This document shows positions 1 through 5,834 of a stretch of 7,712 nucleotides of DNA, one piece after another. The first letter of the stretch is position 1. Every line of letters begins with the position of its first letter. This DNA is from Pelagibacteraceae bacterium (GTDB lineage: Bacteria > Pseudomonadota > Alphaproteobacteria > Pelagibacterales > Pelagibacteraceae), in contig VTPF01000030.1 in assembly GCA_008638025.1 (NCBI GenBank), forward strand, positions 1 to 7,712. Reading direction: 5' to 3'. The notes under the pieces were generated by a model that worked only from the letters and a program-made list of their open reading frames with translations, did no database searches and was not told the origin of the DNA. A program made the position numbers and the translations under genes.

Positions 1-1333
1 TTCCACCAAAAGAAATTTTCTTTTCTATAGAATTTTTTACATCAAAAACTTTCATCACATCTTTTTCAATATTTTTATCAATTTTTTGAACGACTTTAAA
101 ATCAAGCTGATCAAGTCTTTTTTTATTTTTTTCTGCAATATTAACTAATTCAGCAGATTTTTTATAAGCTTCTCTAAATGAAATTCCTTTTTTTACCAAA
201 TAGTCAGCAAAGTCAGTGGCAGTTGTGTATCCTGAAAGCGCCGCATTATATAGCCTATCTTTATTCGGCTTAATTCCTCTTATTAATTCTGCAGCTAATT
301 GTAAATTTAATTTTAAATTGTCGTATGTATTAAACACAGCAGCTTTATCTTCTTGCATATCTTTAAAATAAGACAAAGGAAGACCTTTCATGGTAACTAA
401 TAGAGAATTTAAATTTCCATAAATACTTCCTGTTTTACCCCTAATTAATTCTGCGGAATCGGGATTTTTTTTCTGTGGCATCATGGAAGATCCTGTGAGT
501 AGGCTATCTTCAATATTGATAAAGTTGACGATATCAGAATTCCAAAGAATAATTTCTTCTGCTAGTCTTGATAAATGCATAGCGCACAAACTAGATGTAA
601 ATAAAAATTCAATTGCATAATCTCTATCAGAGACGGAGTCTATTGAGTTATTAGTTGGATTTTTAAATCCAAGTAATTTTGTAGTTAGATGTCTATCAAT
701 ATTATAAGAAGTTCCAGCAAGCGCTCCTGATCCTAATGGGTTTTCATCTAAATTATTTATTACATTTTGAAATTTTTGATAATCTCTTTTAAACATTTCA
801 ACATAAGCCAATAAATAGTGTGCAAATAAAACTGGTTGGGCATTTTTTAAGTGCGTGAATCCTGGCATTATTACATCAATATTTTTTTCTGCTAAATTGG
901 TAAAATCTTTTATTAAAGTATGAATTAATTTTTTTATTTCTTTCGAAGATTTTTTAATCCATAATTTAAAATCAGTGGTTACTTGATCGTTTCTAGATCT
1001 GGCTGTGTGTAAGTATCCTGCATCAGAACCTATGATTGCAAAAAGTCTTTTTTCGATATTAAGATGAATATCTTCGTGTTTTATTTCAAATTTAAATGTA
1101 TTTTTTAATATTTCTTGTTCTATTTTTTTCAAACCCAATATAATTTTCTTCGCTTTTTTAGCTTCAATAATTTTTTGTTTTGCAAGCATCGTACAATGCG
1201 CAATGGATCCTTGAATATCTTCTTGGAATAGTCTTTTGTCTATTTGTATAGAGGAATTGGCAGTTTGCAAAACTGATGATACAGACTTGCTCATTCTAGC
1301 ACCCCAAACAGAATTTTTTTTTGTTTTTTTCAT
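1..1333 (-). CDS. argH: Argininosuccinate lyase, 3' end missing (partial)
   Basis: Argininosuccinate lyase is the last step of arginine synthesis, cleaving argininosuccinate to arginine and fumarate in the cytoplasm. I translated the minus strand and found one uninterrupted frame of 444 codons running off the left edge. It shows the fumarase/aspartase-superfamily signature GSSMMPQKKNP at residues 281-291 with the flexible-loop serines, the SRNDQ segment at 113-117 after H109-T110, and the probable catalytic His161 before AQP (165-167). Family members are about 457-470 residues, so only some 15-20 C-terminal residues are missing; the last visible residues (FGG) match the usual end region. The start at 1333 is preferred over the Met at codon 14 because the conserved N-terminal WGxR (residues 10-13) lies between them. 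The first ten codons include runs of A7 and A9. The gene is divergent from tlpA with a 24-bp spacer. No Shine-Dalgarno is visible. Confidence 0.96.
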   Translation of the reverse strand, partial: MKKTKKNSVWGARMSKSVSSVLQTANSSIQIDKRLFQEDIQGSIAHCTMLAKQKIIEAKKAKKIILGLKKIEQEILKNTFKFEIKHEDIHLNIEKRLFAIIGSDAGYLHTARSRNDQVTTDFKLWIKKSSKEIKKLIHTLIKDFTNLAEKNIDVIMPGFTHLKNAQPVLFAHYLLAYVEMFKRDYQKFQNVINNLDENPLGSGALAGTSYNIDRHLTTKLLGFKNPTNNSIDSVSDRDYAIEFLFTSSLCAMHLSRLAEEIILWNSDIVNFINIEDSLLTGSSMMPQKKNPDSAELIRGKTGSIYGNLNSLLVTMKGLPLSYFKDMQEDKAAVFNTYDNLKLNLQLAAELIRGIKPNKDRLYNAALSGYTTATDFADYLVKKGISFREAYKKSAELVNIAEKNKKRLDQLDFKVVQKIDKNIEKDVMKVFDVKNSIEKKISFGG

Positions 1334-1357
1334 TTAAAAATATATAAGCTTTTCAAG

Positions 1358-1903
1358 ATGAATTTTTTTTCAAATTATTTTAAAAAAATAACTATCTTAG
1401 TTTCTGTATTATTACTTATTACTAATTATTGCTTATCTCAACAAAATTTCCCGGTTCCTTATAAAAATATTATTTTACATGAGAAACCAAAAGATCTTCC
1501 CTTAATTACTCTGGAAGACAAAAGAATAGGTAAAGATATTGATATTATTTTTAATAAAAAATTAACAGTAGTTAATTTTTGGGCTACCTGGTGTGCTCCT
1601 TGCAAAGAGGAAATGCCCTCCCTCGATAAGATGGTATCTATCTTAGACAAAAATAATATAGAGGTAATTGCTATTAATGTTGAAGCAATAGATTATAAAA
1701 AATCCAAATCTTTTTTAGATGACTTGAAAATAAAAAATTTTGATAGTTTTTTTGATAAAGACTTAAGAGTGGTAAAAAAACTTAATCTAAGAGGAGTGCC
1801 GACTACTCTGTTAATTAATCAGGAAGGAAAAGAATTTGCAAGGGTAATGGGTTCTATAGACTTTTCAGATACAAAATTTATTAATTGGGTAAAAAATTTT
1901 TAG
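1358..1903 (+). CDS. tlpA: TlpA/ResA-like secreted thiol-disulfide oxidoreductase
   Basis: This is a thioredoxin-fold protein of the TlpA/ResA/DsbE group, 181 residues. A basic N terminus and hydrophobic stretch (about residues 10-25) form a signal peptide or membrane anchor. The Cys at 25 lies in TNYC, which is not a good lipobox, so a lipoprotein is unlikely. The redox motif WCAPC is at residues 78-82 (Cys79 and Cys82) and the cis-proline loop GVPTT at 146-150. Both are intact, so the domain should be redox active and face the periplasm. Family members mainly reduce thiols, for example in cytochrome c or cytochrome oxidase copper-site maturation, and are kept reduced by CcdA/DsbD-type proteins; none is visible here, so the exact client is unknown. 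Being divergent from argH is an arrangement known in other Alphaproteobacteria. The stop codon lies one base from the convergent HIG1 gene's stop. Confidence 0.85.
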   Translation: MNFFSNYFKKITILVSVLLLITNYCLSQQNFPVPYKNIILHEKPKDLPLITLEDKRIGKDIDIIFNKKLTVVNFWATWCAPCKEEMPSLDKMVSILDKNNIEVIAINVEAIDYKKSKSFLDDLKIKNFDSFFDKDLRVVKKLNLRGVPTTLLINQEGKEFARVMGSIDFSDTKFINWVKNF

Positions 1904-1904
1904 T

Positions 1905-2108
1905 TTATTTTCCGTAAATTAAAGCAAGAGCCATCAGTATAACTATTGCACAAAATTGAAGAAATACTCTTAGCTGCATTAGTTTATTGCTTTTCCTTTT
2001 CTCCTCAATATTGCCCCCTAAAAAAAAAGATTTTAATCCTCTAATAAGAACAACTAGTACAGCAAGGATTGCCAAGATTCCAAAAAAGCTTAAAGTATTT
2101 TGATCCAT
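1905..2108 (-). CDS. Small HIG1-domain, two-helix membrane protein
   Basis: This 67-residue protein has two membrane segments (about residues 6-22 and 49-65) joined by a basic loop rich in Lys and Arg (37-47). The segment KSNKLMQLRVFLQ (39-51) resembles the HIG1 (hypoxia-induced gene 1) region of short alphaproteobacterial proteins. In eukaryotes HIG1 proteins such as Rcf1 and HIGD1A bind cytochrome c oxidase and respiratory supercomplexes. The published HIG1 motif is (Q/I)x3(R/H)xRx3Q. Here R47-x3-Q51 is present, but the preceding R/H position is Gln45 and the first position is Asn41, so the motif is only half kept. A role near the terminal oxidase is inferred from the family, not shown. The gene converges on tlpA with a 1-bp gap and diverges from the esterase gene over 45 bp. 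The start ATG at 2108 gives the usual compact length. Confidence 0.8.
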   Translation of the reverse strand: MDQNTLSFFGILAILAVLVVLIRGLKSFFLGGNIEEKRKSNKLMQLRVFLQFCAIVILMALALIYGK

Positions 2109-2119
2109 GTATTATAATT

Positions 2120-2147
2120 ATCATAAATATCTTATATTAGTAGACAA
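2120..2147 (-). promoter_or_regulatory. Possible promoter for the HIG1-domain gene
   Basis: On the minus strand TTGTCT (2147-2142, 4 of 6 to the sigma70 -35 consensus) is followed after 16 bp by TATGAT (2125-2120, 5 of 6 to the -10 consensus). A start point about 7 nt downstream would leave a very short leader before the ATG at 2108. The spacer is almost pure A/T, so such matches arise easily by chance; this is a weak call. Confidence 0.25.
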
Positions 2148-2153
2148 GATTTA

Positions 2154-2801
2154 ATGTCGCTTAAATATAAAAAATTAAACCCGATAACAGGCTCTGCAAA
2201 AAAAATTGTAATCTTATCCCATGGTTATGGAGCGGATTGTAATGACTTAATTTCTATAGGAGAGTATTGGCAAAGATTTTTGCCAGAAGTTTGTTTTGTC
2301 GCTCCTAATGCTCCTACAATTTGTCAAATTAATCCATCAGGATTTGAATGGTTTGACCTTATGCAGACTTCTCAAGATAAAATTTTGGAAGAAATGAATT
2401 TATCCCTGTCAAAACTTGATAGTTTTATAAATGAGCAACTAGCTGAACATCAGCTAGCCAAACAAGATTTGTTTCTTATGGGTTTTAGTCAAGGAACCAT
2501 GATGTCTTTGCATTTAGCTTTATCTTATAAAGAAACAATCGGAGGAATTTTAGGTTATTCTGGAAAAATATATAATTTTGATGTTTTGAGGAACAATATA
2601 AACTCTAAGCCACCAATAATTTTATTTCATGGCACAGAGGATACAATTATACCTTTAGAAGAAATGTATGCAAGTTATGAGTTTTTAAAAGATAAGTTGC
2701 CCTACGTAGAATATAAAGTTTTTGATCATTGTGGTCATTCAATTTTACCTGAAGCTTTAAGTTTGGGTTTAGATTTTATTCAGTCCAAAATAAATAAATA
2801 A
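2154..2801 (+). CDS. Phospholipase/carboxylesterase family alpha/beta-hydrolase
   Basis: This is a serine hydrolase of 215 residues, the typical length for the phospholipase/carboxylesterase (Abhydrolase_2, COG0400) family. The strand and oxyanion-hole region LSHGYGAD lies at 21-28. The nucleophile elbow GFSQG (110-114) places the catalytic serine at 112. Asp163, in HGTEDTIIP, and His195, in DHCGHSI, complete the triad in the expected order. No signal peptide is visible, so it should be cytoplasmic. Family members hydrolyse short-chain esters, lysophospholipids or acyl-protein thioesters; the natural substrate cannot be read from sequence. The start ATG at 2154 lies 45 bp from the divergent HIG1 gene and has no clear Shine-Dalgarno. 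The HNH gene follows on the same strand after 48 bp, so co-transcription is plausible. Confidence 0.9.
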   Translation: MSLKYKKLNPITGSAKKIVILSHGYGADCNDLISIGEYWQRFLPEVCFVAPNAPTICQINPSGFEWFDLMQTSQDKILEEMNLSLSKLDSFINEQLAEHQLAKQDLFLMGFSQGTMMSLHLALSYKETIGGILGYSGKIYNFDVLRNNINSKPPIILFHGTEDTIIPLEEMYASYEFLKDKLPYVEYKVFDHCGHSILPEALSLGLDFIQSKINK

Positions 2802-2818
2802 AAAGTTTTTACTTGAAG

Positions 2819-2856
2819 CAATCATTGAATATAGATATTTTGATTTTTAATGATTG
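2819..2856 (+). promoter_or_regulatory. Inverted repeat enclosing the start codon of the HNH gene
   Basis: CAATCATT at 2819-2826 is the exact reverse complement of AATGATTG at 2849-2856, and the second arm contains the ATG (2850-2852). In RNA the stem extends inward by a G-U pair (2827/2848) and two A-U pairs (2828/2847 and 2829/2846). The result is an 11-bp stem around a 16-nt loop. The repeat is seen directly; that it controls translation is inference. Confidence 0.4.
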
Positions 2857-3419
2857 TAAGTGGTATTAACGAACTTCCATTAGAAAAATGTCCAGCCTTA
2901 GTTTTGAATGCTGATTATCGTCCTTTAAGTTACTATCCGTTATCTCTTTGGTGCTGGCAAGATGCTGTTCGAGATGTTTTTTTAGACAGGGTTAATATTG
3001 TCTCTGAATACGATAGGGAAATTAGAAGTCCATCATTTACTATGAGGTTGCCTAGCGTTATTTCCCTTAAAACTTTTATTAAGCCTTCTGAATATCCAAA
3101 TTTTACAAGATTTAACGTTTTTTTAAGGGATAAATTTACTTGCCAATATTGTGGCGATCATAAAAATTTAACTTTTGATCATTTGGTTCCAAAATCCAAG
3201 GGAGGCATGACCTCTTGGGAAAATGTTGTTACTGCTTGCACATGTTGTAATGTAAAAAAAGGAAACAGACTTTCAAAAGATTGTGCTATGTTTCCCAAGA
3301 TAAAGCCATATAGACCAACAGAAGAACAATTGCATAGAAATGGAAGAAATTTTCCACCTAATTTTTTGCACCAAAGTTGGCTTGATTACTTGTATTGGGA
3401 TGTTCGTTTAGAGCCTTAG
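2850..3419 (+). CDS. Stand-alone HNH endonuclease-like protein
   Basis: This 189-residue protein has a C-terminal HNH nuclease domain. Zinc-knuckle cysteines lie at C98-x2-C101 and C130-x2-C133. The catalytic beta-beta-alpha-metal core is D110-H111 followed by KSKGG (115-119), with Asn125 in WENVV and N134-x2-K137-G138 at the end. All key positions are present. The N-terminal 80 residues (ALVLNADYRPLSYYPLSLW at 16-34 and RSPSFTMRLPSV at 59-70) form a conserved part that I recognise from chromosomal HNH proteins of Alphaproteobacteria; its role is unknown to me. There is no partner methylase, toxin or mobile element nearby, so a housekeeping DNA-processing role is more likely than a selfish one; this is inference. 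A stop codon at 2841 in the same frame makes ATG 2850 the first possible ATG. The gene converges on coq7 with a 4-bp gap. Confidence 0.88.
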   Translation: MIVSGINELPLEKCPALVLNADYRPLSYYPLSLWCWQDAVRDVFLDRVNIVSEYDREIRSPSFTMRLPSVISLKTFIKPSEYPNFTRFNVFLRDKFTCQYCGDHKNLTFDHLVPKSKGGMTSWENVVTACTCCNVKKGNRLSKDCAMFPKIKPYRPTEEQLHRNGRNFPPNFLHQSWLDYLYWDVRLEP

Positions 3420-3423
3420 TAAA

Positions 3424-3954
3424 TCAAATTTTTTTTGAAATTTCTATCGCAGCTTTTGAGCCGATTTTAATAATTGCATCTAAAATTCCATAAGGACCGT
3501 CTTTATTGGCACCTTCCTCATAGGCAATATCACGATGATCTAACTCATCCTGTCTAAATTTTTTTACTTTTGATAGAAGCTCTTTTTCTTTTTTTTCGTT
3601 TTTGCTTAAGTAATCAATTTGATCTAAATAATGTTTGTCAATTACCTCCTCTACAGATGCGGTACATAACATTGCTGCTTTTTTACCAAGCATTGCAGTT
3701 CCAAAACCTAATGCAGTTCCTAAAAAATCCCATAATGGTAGCATTAAAGTAGGTCTTATTTTTCTATCAGCAAGTTGTTGTTCAAAATATTTTAAATGTT
3801 CTTTTTCATGCTCTTTCATTTCAGCAACTTTTTTTTCTAACTCTGGATCTGCTTTTAACAGTTGTAAAGCAAGCAATTGACCGTCATAAATTTTAATTGC
3901 TCCTCGCTCTCCCGCATGATCAACTCTAATGATTTCTTCTATTTTATTTTTCAT
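3424..3954 (-). CDS. coq7: Demethoxyubiquinone hydroxylase (Coq7 family)
   Basis: Coq7 is a di-iron monooxygenase that hydroxylates the benzoquinone ring of demethoxyubiquinone late in ubiquinone synthesis; it binds the inner membrane peripherally. In the 176-residue product from ATG 3954, the ligand set is complete: Glu16 in the family motif VDHAGERGA, Glu50-x2-His53 in HEKEHL, Glu102/Glu103 in ASVEEVIDKHY, and Glu137-x2-His140 in DELDHRDIA. The middle LPLWDFLGTALGFG segment is the usual hydrophobic membrane-contact region. I chose ATG 3954 because it forms an ATGA overlap with the dsbB stop. The longest frame instead starts at a TTG codon at 3972 and adds six residues before this Met. The gene is last in a minus-strand operon after the YqaA-type gene and dsbB. 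It belongs with dsbB functionally, since DsbB needs quinone. Confidence 0.93.
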   Translation of the reverse strand: MKNKIEEIIRVDHAGERGAIKIYDGQLLALQLLKADPELEKKVAEMKEHEKEHLKYFEQQLADRKIRPTLMLPLWDFLGTALGFGTAMLGKKAAMLCTASVEEVIDKHYLDQIDYLSKNEKKEKELLSKVKKFRQDELDHRDIAYEEGANKDGPYGILDAIIKIGSKAAIEISKKI

Positions 3955-4415
3955 TTTTTTAAAATTATCCAATAAAATAACACTAATACAATATTAACGC
4001 CAAAATTTATCGTCGCAAGTGAAAAGCCCAAAATAGTAAAAGGAATATCTTTGCAAGAGACTATTTTTTGTTTTTTTAGCTCTTCCAACAAATTTTGCAT
4101 GTCATTTGCCTTTAAATTATTAGTACAAGTGCTCAGTTCTTTAAAAAAACCTTGCTCGATACCCATATGATAAAAACTCAATCCTAGATTTATTAAAGTT
4201 AATAAAATTAAAATTACGATTAACTTCTTAAAATTTATTATTTCAAAAAATGATAATAAAATTACAAAAATCGCTAAATAATAAGGAATTCTTTGATAAG
4301 TACACATAGAGCAAGGGGGAATCTTTAAAATATATTCTATAAAGTAAGCAATGCTCAAAATGCTTAAATTTAATATTATTAAGATATTTAATATTGTTTT
4401 GTTGGACAAAAACAT
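3951..4415 (-). CDS. dsbB: Disulfide bond formation protein B
   Basis: DsbB is the inner-membrane enzyme that reoxidises DsbA and passes the electrons to quinone. The 154-residue protein has four predicted membrane helices (about 8-28, 44-60, 64-83 and 128-150). It carries the quinone-linked pair Cys35-x2-Cys38 in CSMCTYQR, with the conserved Gln-Arg after it (Arg42 probably next to the quinone). The second, DsbA-facing pair is Cys97 and Cys121 in the long periplasmic loop. The motif order and length fit the short alphaproteobacterial DsbB. Its ATG shares one base with the upstream gene's TAA (TAATG at 4417-4413) and its TGA overlaps the coq7 start (ATGA), so the three genes are almost certainly translationally coupled. 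No dsbA is in the window. Confidence 0.9.
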   Translation of the reverse strand: MFLSNKTILNILIILNLSILSIAYFIEYILKIPPCSMCTYQRIPYYLAIFVILLSFFEIINFKKLIVILILLTLINLGLSFYHMGIEQGFFKELSTCTNNLKANDMQNLLEELKKQKIVSCKDIPFTILGFSLATINFGVNIVLVLFYWIILKK

Positions 4416-5041
4416 TAACCAAAAAATTCTACAATCCAGTTATAGTGTTCGTAAATAAGGTAACCAAGAAAAAGTCCCAAACAAAACAAACCCAGTAAAA
4501 CAGTAATAATTTTTTTTGCTTTCTCTTGCATGTACTTAATTAACTTTTCACCAAAATAATGGCAAACCCAGCACAAGAAAAAAAATCTAGTTCCTCTTAT
4601 GAAAATTGTAATAAGTATAAAAATATGAAATGGAAAATGAATAAAACCAGAAGTTATAGTTAATAATTTAAATGGCACAGGTGAATATCCAGCGATGGTC
4701 ATAATTAATATCCAGGCCCAAAATCCTTTTCCAACTTGCAAATATTCTTTAAATTCTTGAAAATTATTAAAATTATAAAATTCGAAAATTCTTATTCCTA
4801 CTTCTTTATAAAAAAAATAACCAATTACATATCCAACAATTGCTCCTGTTAAAGTTGATAATAAGGCTACACTTGCAATTTTAAACCATTTTTCAATTCG
4901 TGCCAAAGCCATTGGGATAAGCATCACATCCGGAGGTATGGGGAAAAAAATACTTTCTATAAAACAAAGAAAAGACAAATAATAAATAGCATATTTATGA
5001 CCCGCCCAAGCAACAACTCTGTTTAATAATTTCTTCAACAT
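4415..5041 (-). CDS. YqaA/DedA-type (VTT domain) membrane protein, copy A
   Basis: This polytopic inner-membrane protein of 208 residues belongs to the YqaA family, within the DedA/VTT (SNARE-associated) superfamily. The sequence shows the family's two re-entrant-loop motifs: IESIFFPIPPD (28-38, with Glu29 and Asp38) and GYSPVPFKLLTITSG (118-132). It also has GAIVGYVIGY (66-75), RGTRF (149-153) and FGEK (163-166). A final helix spans about 178-197. DedA proteins affect lipid-carrier (undecaprenyl phosphate) or phospholipid translocation and proton-motive-force tolerance; members of the YqaA branch are not well characterised, so the substrate is open. It is the first gene of the operon with dsbB and coq7, overlapping dsbB by 1 bp. 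A clear paralogue lies divergently beyond the tRNA. The ATG at 5041 has only AT-rich sequence in front. Confidence 0.87.
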   Translation of the reverse strand: MLKKLLNRVVAWAGHKYAIYYLSFLCFIESIFFPIPPDVMLIPMALARIEKWFKIASVALLSTLTGAIVGYVIGYFFYKEVGIRIFEFYNFNNFQEFKEYLQVGKGFWAWILIMTIAGYSPVPFKLLTITSGFIHFPFHIFILITIFIRGTRFFFLCWVCHYFGEKLIKYMQEKAKKIITVLLGLFCLGLFLGYLIYEHYNWIVEFFG

Positions 5042-5158
5042 AATTTTTCAAAGATAGATATCATGTATTTAAACTTTCATTAACTTAAAAAAAATTAATA
5101 ACCAGCTGTTCTGTTTAGTATTTTTTAAAAACTATGTTATTAATGAACAAAGTTAATA
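5042..5158. promoter_or_regulatory. Divergent spacer: promoters of the minus operon and of tRNA-Leu
   Basis: These 117 bp are the largest gap inside the gene cluster and must hold start points for both directions. On the plus strand TATGTT (5133-5138) could be a -10 box giving a leader of roughly 14 nt before the tRNA, but no good -35 lies at the right distance. On the minus strand no convincing hexamer pair was found. The region is inferred from position, not from motifs. Confidence 0.4.
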
Positions 5159-5241
5159 GGGCGAATGGCGGAACTGGCAGACGCAGCGGACTCAAAATCC
5201 GCCGGGAAACCTTAAGGGTTCGACTCCCTTTTCGCCCACCA
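5159..5241 (+). tRNA. trnL-CAA: tRNA-Leu (anticodon CAA)
   Basis: The sequence folds as a class II tRNA of 83 nt. The acceptor stem pairs GGGCGAA (5159-5165) with TTCGCCC (5231-5237), followed by A73 and an encoded CCA (5239-5241). The anticodon stem is GCGGA (5186-5190) with TCCGC (5198-5202). The 7-nt loop CTCAAAA has anticodon CAA at 5193-5195, which reads UUG leucine codons. A short variable arm (5203-5213) holds GG/CC. The T stem pairs AAGGG (5214-5218) with CCCTT (5226-5230) around TTCGACT. The D arm contains AACTGGCAGA. There is no terminator after it; the next reading frame begins 7 nt downstream. Confidence 0.97.
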
Positions 5242-5248
5242 AAAATAA

Positions 5249-5830
5249 ATGAAAAAAATTTACTTAAAAATTTTAGATTTGTGTTCTAAAAATTACTCTG
5301 AAAAGGTTCTTTATTTTTTAACGGTTATTGAAAGTATTTTTTTTCCCATTCCAACAGATATTTTTATGATGCCCATACAATTGGTAAAAAGAAATCGAGC
5401 TATACAAATTGGTTTATGGGTAACTTTATGTTCAGTAATTGGAGGGGTAATCGGTTATTACATAGGTTATTATTTTTTTGATGTATTTGGTAATAAAATT
5501 ATAAGTTTTTATGGATATCAAGACAAATTTATTAAACTTACAGAGTCAATTAGCAAAGAATTTGAATTTTGGATAATTTTTACTGCTGGATTAACCCCCA
5601 TACCTTATAAACTATTTACTTTAAGTAGTGGCTTTGCCAAATTTGATATTATAATTTTTATCATAGCTAGTTTTGTTTCAAGGGGATTGAGATTTTTAAC
5701 AATCAGTTTTTTAATTTGGAAATTCGGTGAAAAAATTAAGTTTTTTATAGATAAATATTTTAATACTTTATCTGTTTTGTTTTTAATTTTATTAATATTA
5801 GGTTTTTTATCAATAAAGTATTTTATTTAG
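5249..5830 (+). CDS. YqaA/DedA-type (VTT domain) membrane protein, copy B
   Basis: This 193-residue polytopic membrane protein is a paralogue of the one at 4415-5041. Shared blocks are IESIFFPIPTD (27-37), GGVIGYYIGY (65-74), GLTPIPYKLFTLSSG (114-128), RGLRF (145-149) and FGEK (159-162), in the same order and spacing, followed by a last helix (about 173-190). It has the same predicted fold and general role in membrane lipid or carrier handling, with the same uncertainty about substrate. The sequences are well diverged between motifs, so this is an old duplication or two separate lineages, not a recent copy. The ATG lies 7 nt after the tRNA CCA end with no Shine-Dalgarno, so it is probably transcribed with the tRNA. 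The acyl-CoA synthetase follows after 4 bp, which makes a two-gene operon behind the tRNA. Confidence 0.87.
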   Translation: MKKIYLKILDLCSKNYSEKVLYFLTVIESIFFPIPTDIFMMPIQLVKRNRAIQIGLWVTLCSVIGGVIGYYIGYYFFDVFGNKIISFYGYQDKFIKLTESISKEFEFWIIFTAGLTPIPYKLFTLSSGFAKFDIIIFIIASFVSRGLRFLTISFLIWKFGEKIKFFIDKYFNTLSVLFLILLILGFLSIKYFI

Positions 5831-5834
5831 ATGT

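Noticed and set aside
1459..1650. Minus-strand open frame of 63 codons inside tlpA
   Set aside because: It is the shadow of the tlpA frame across the WCAPC region; the plus-strand product has a full domain and the minus product resembles nothing.
1358..1903. TlpA as a lipoprotein anchored through Cys25
   Set aside because: The residues before the Cys (TNY) do not fit a lipobox, so a cleaved signal peptide or membrane anchor is more likely.
3570..3880. Two plus-strand open frames (60 and 81 codons) inside coq7
   Set aside because: They overlap the di-iron ligand region of coq7 on the other strand, and their products have no recognisable domain.
5076..5157. 8-bp inverted repeats between 5076-5086 and 5140-5157 in the divergent spacer
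   Set aside because: Low-complexity TTAAT-type words recur here by composition; the arms are far apart and do not form a clear operator or hairpin.
5159..5241. tRNA as an attachment site for an integrated element
   Set aside because: No integrase, no repeat of the tRNA 3' end elsewhere in the window, and the flanking genes are ordinary chromosomal genes.
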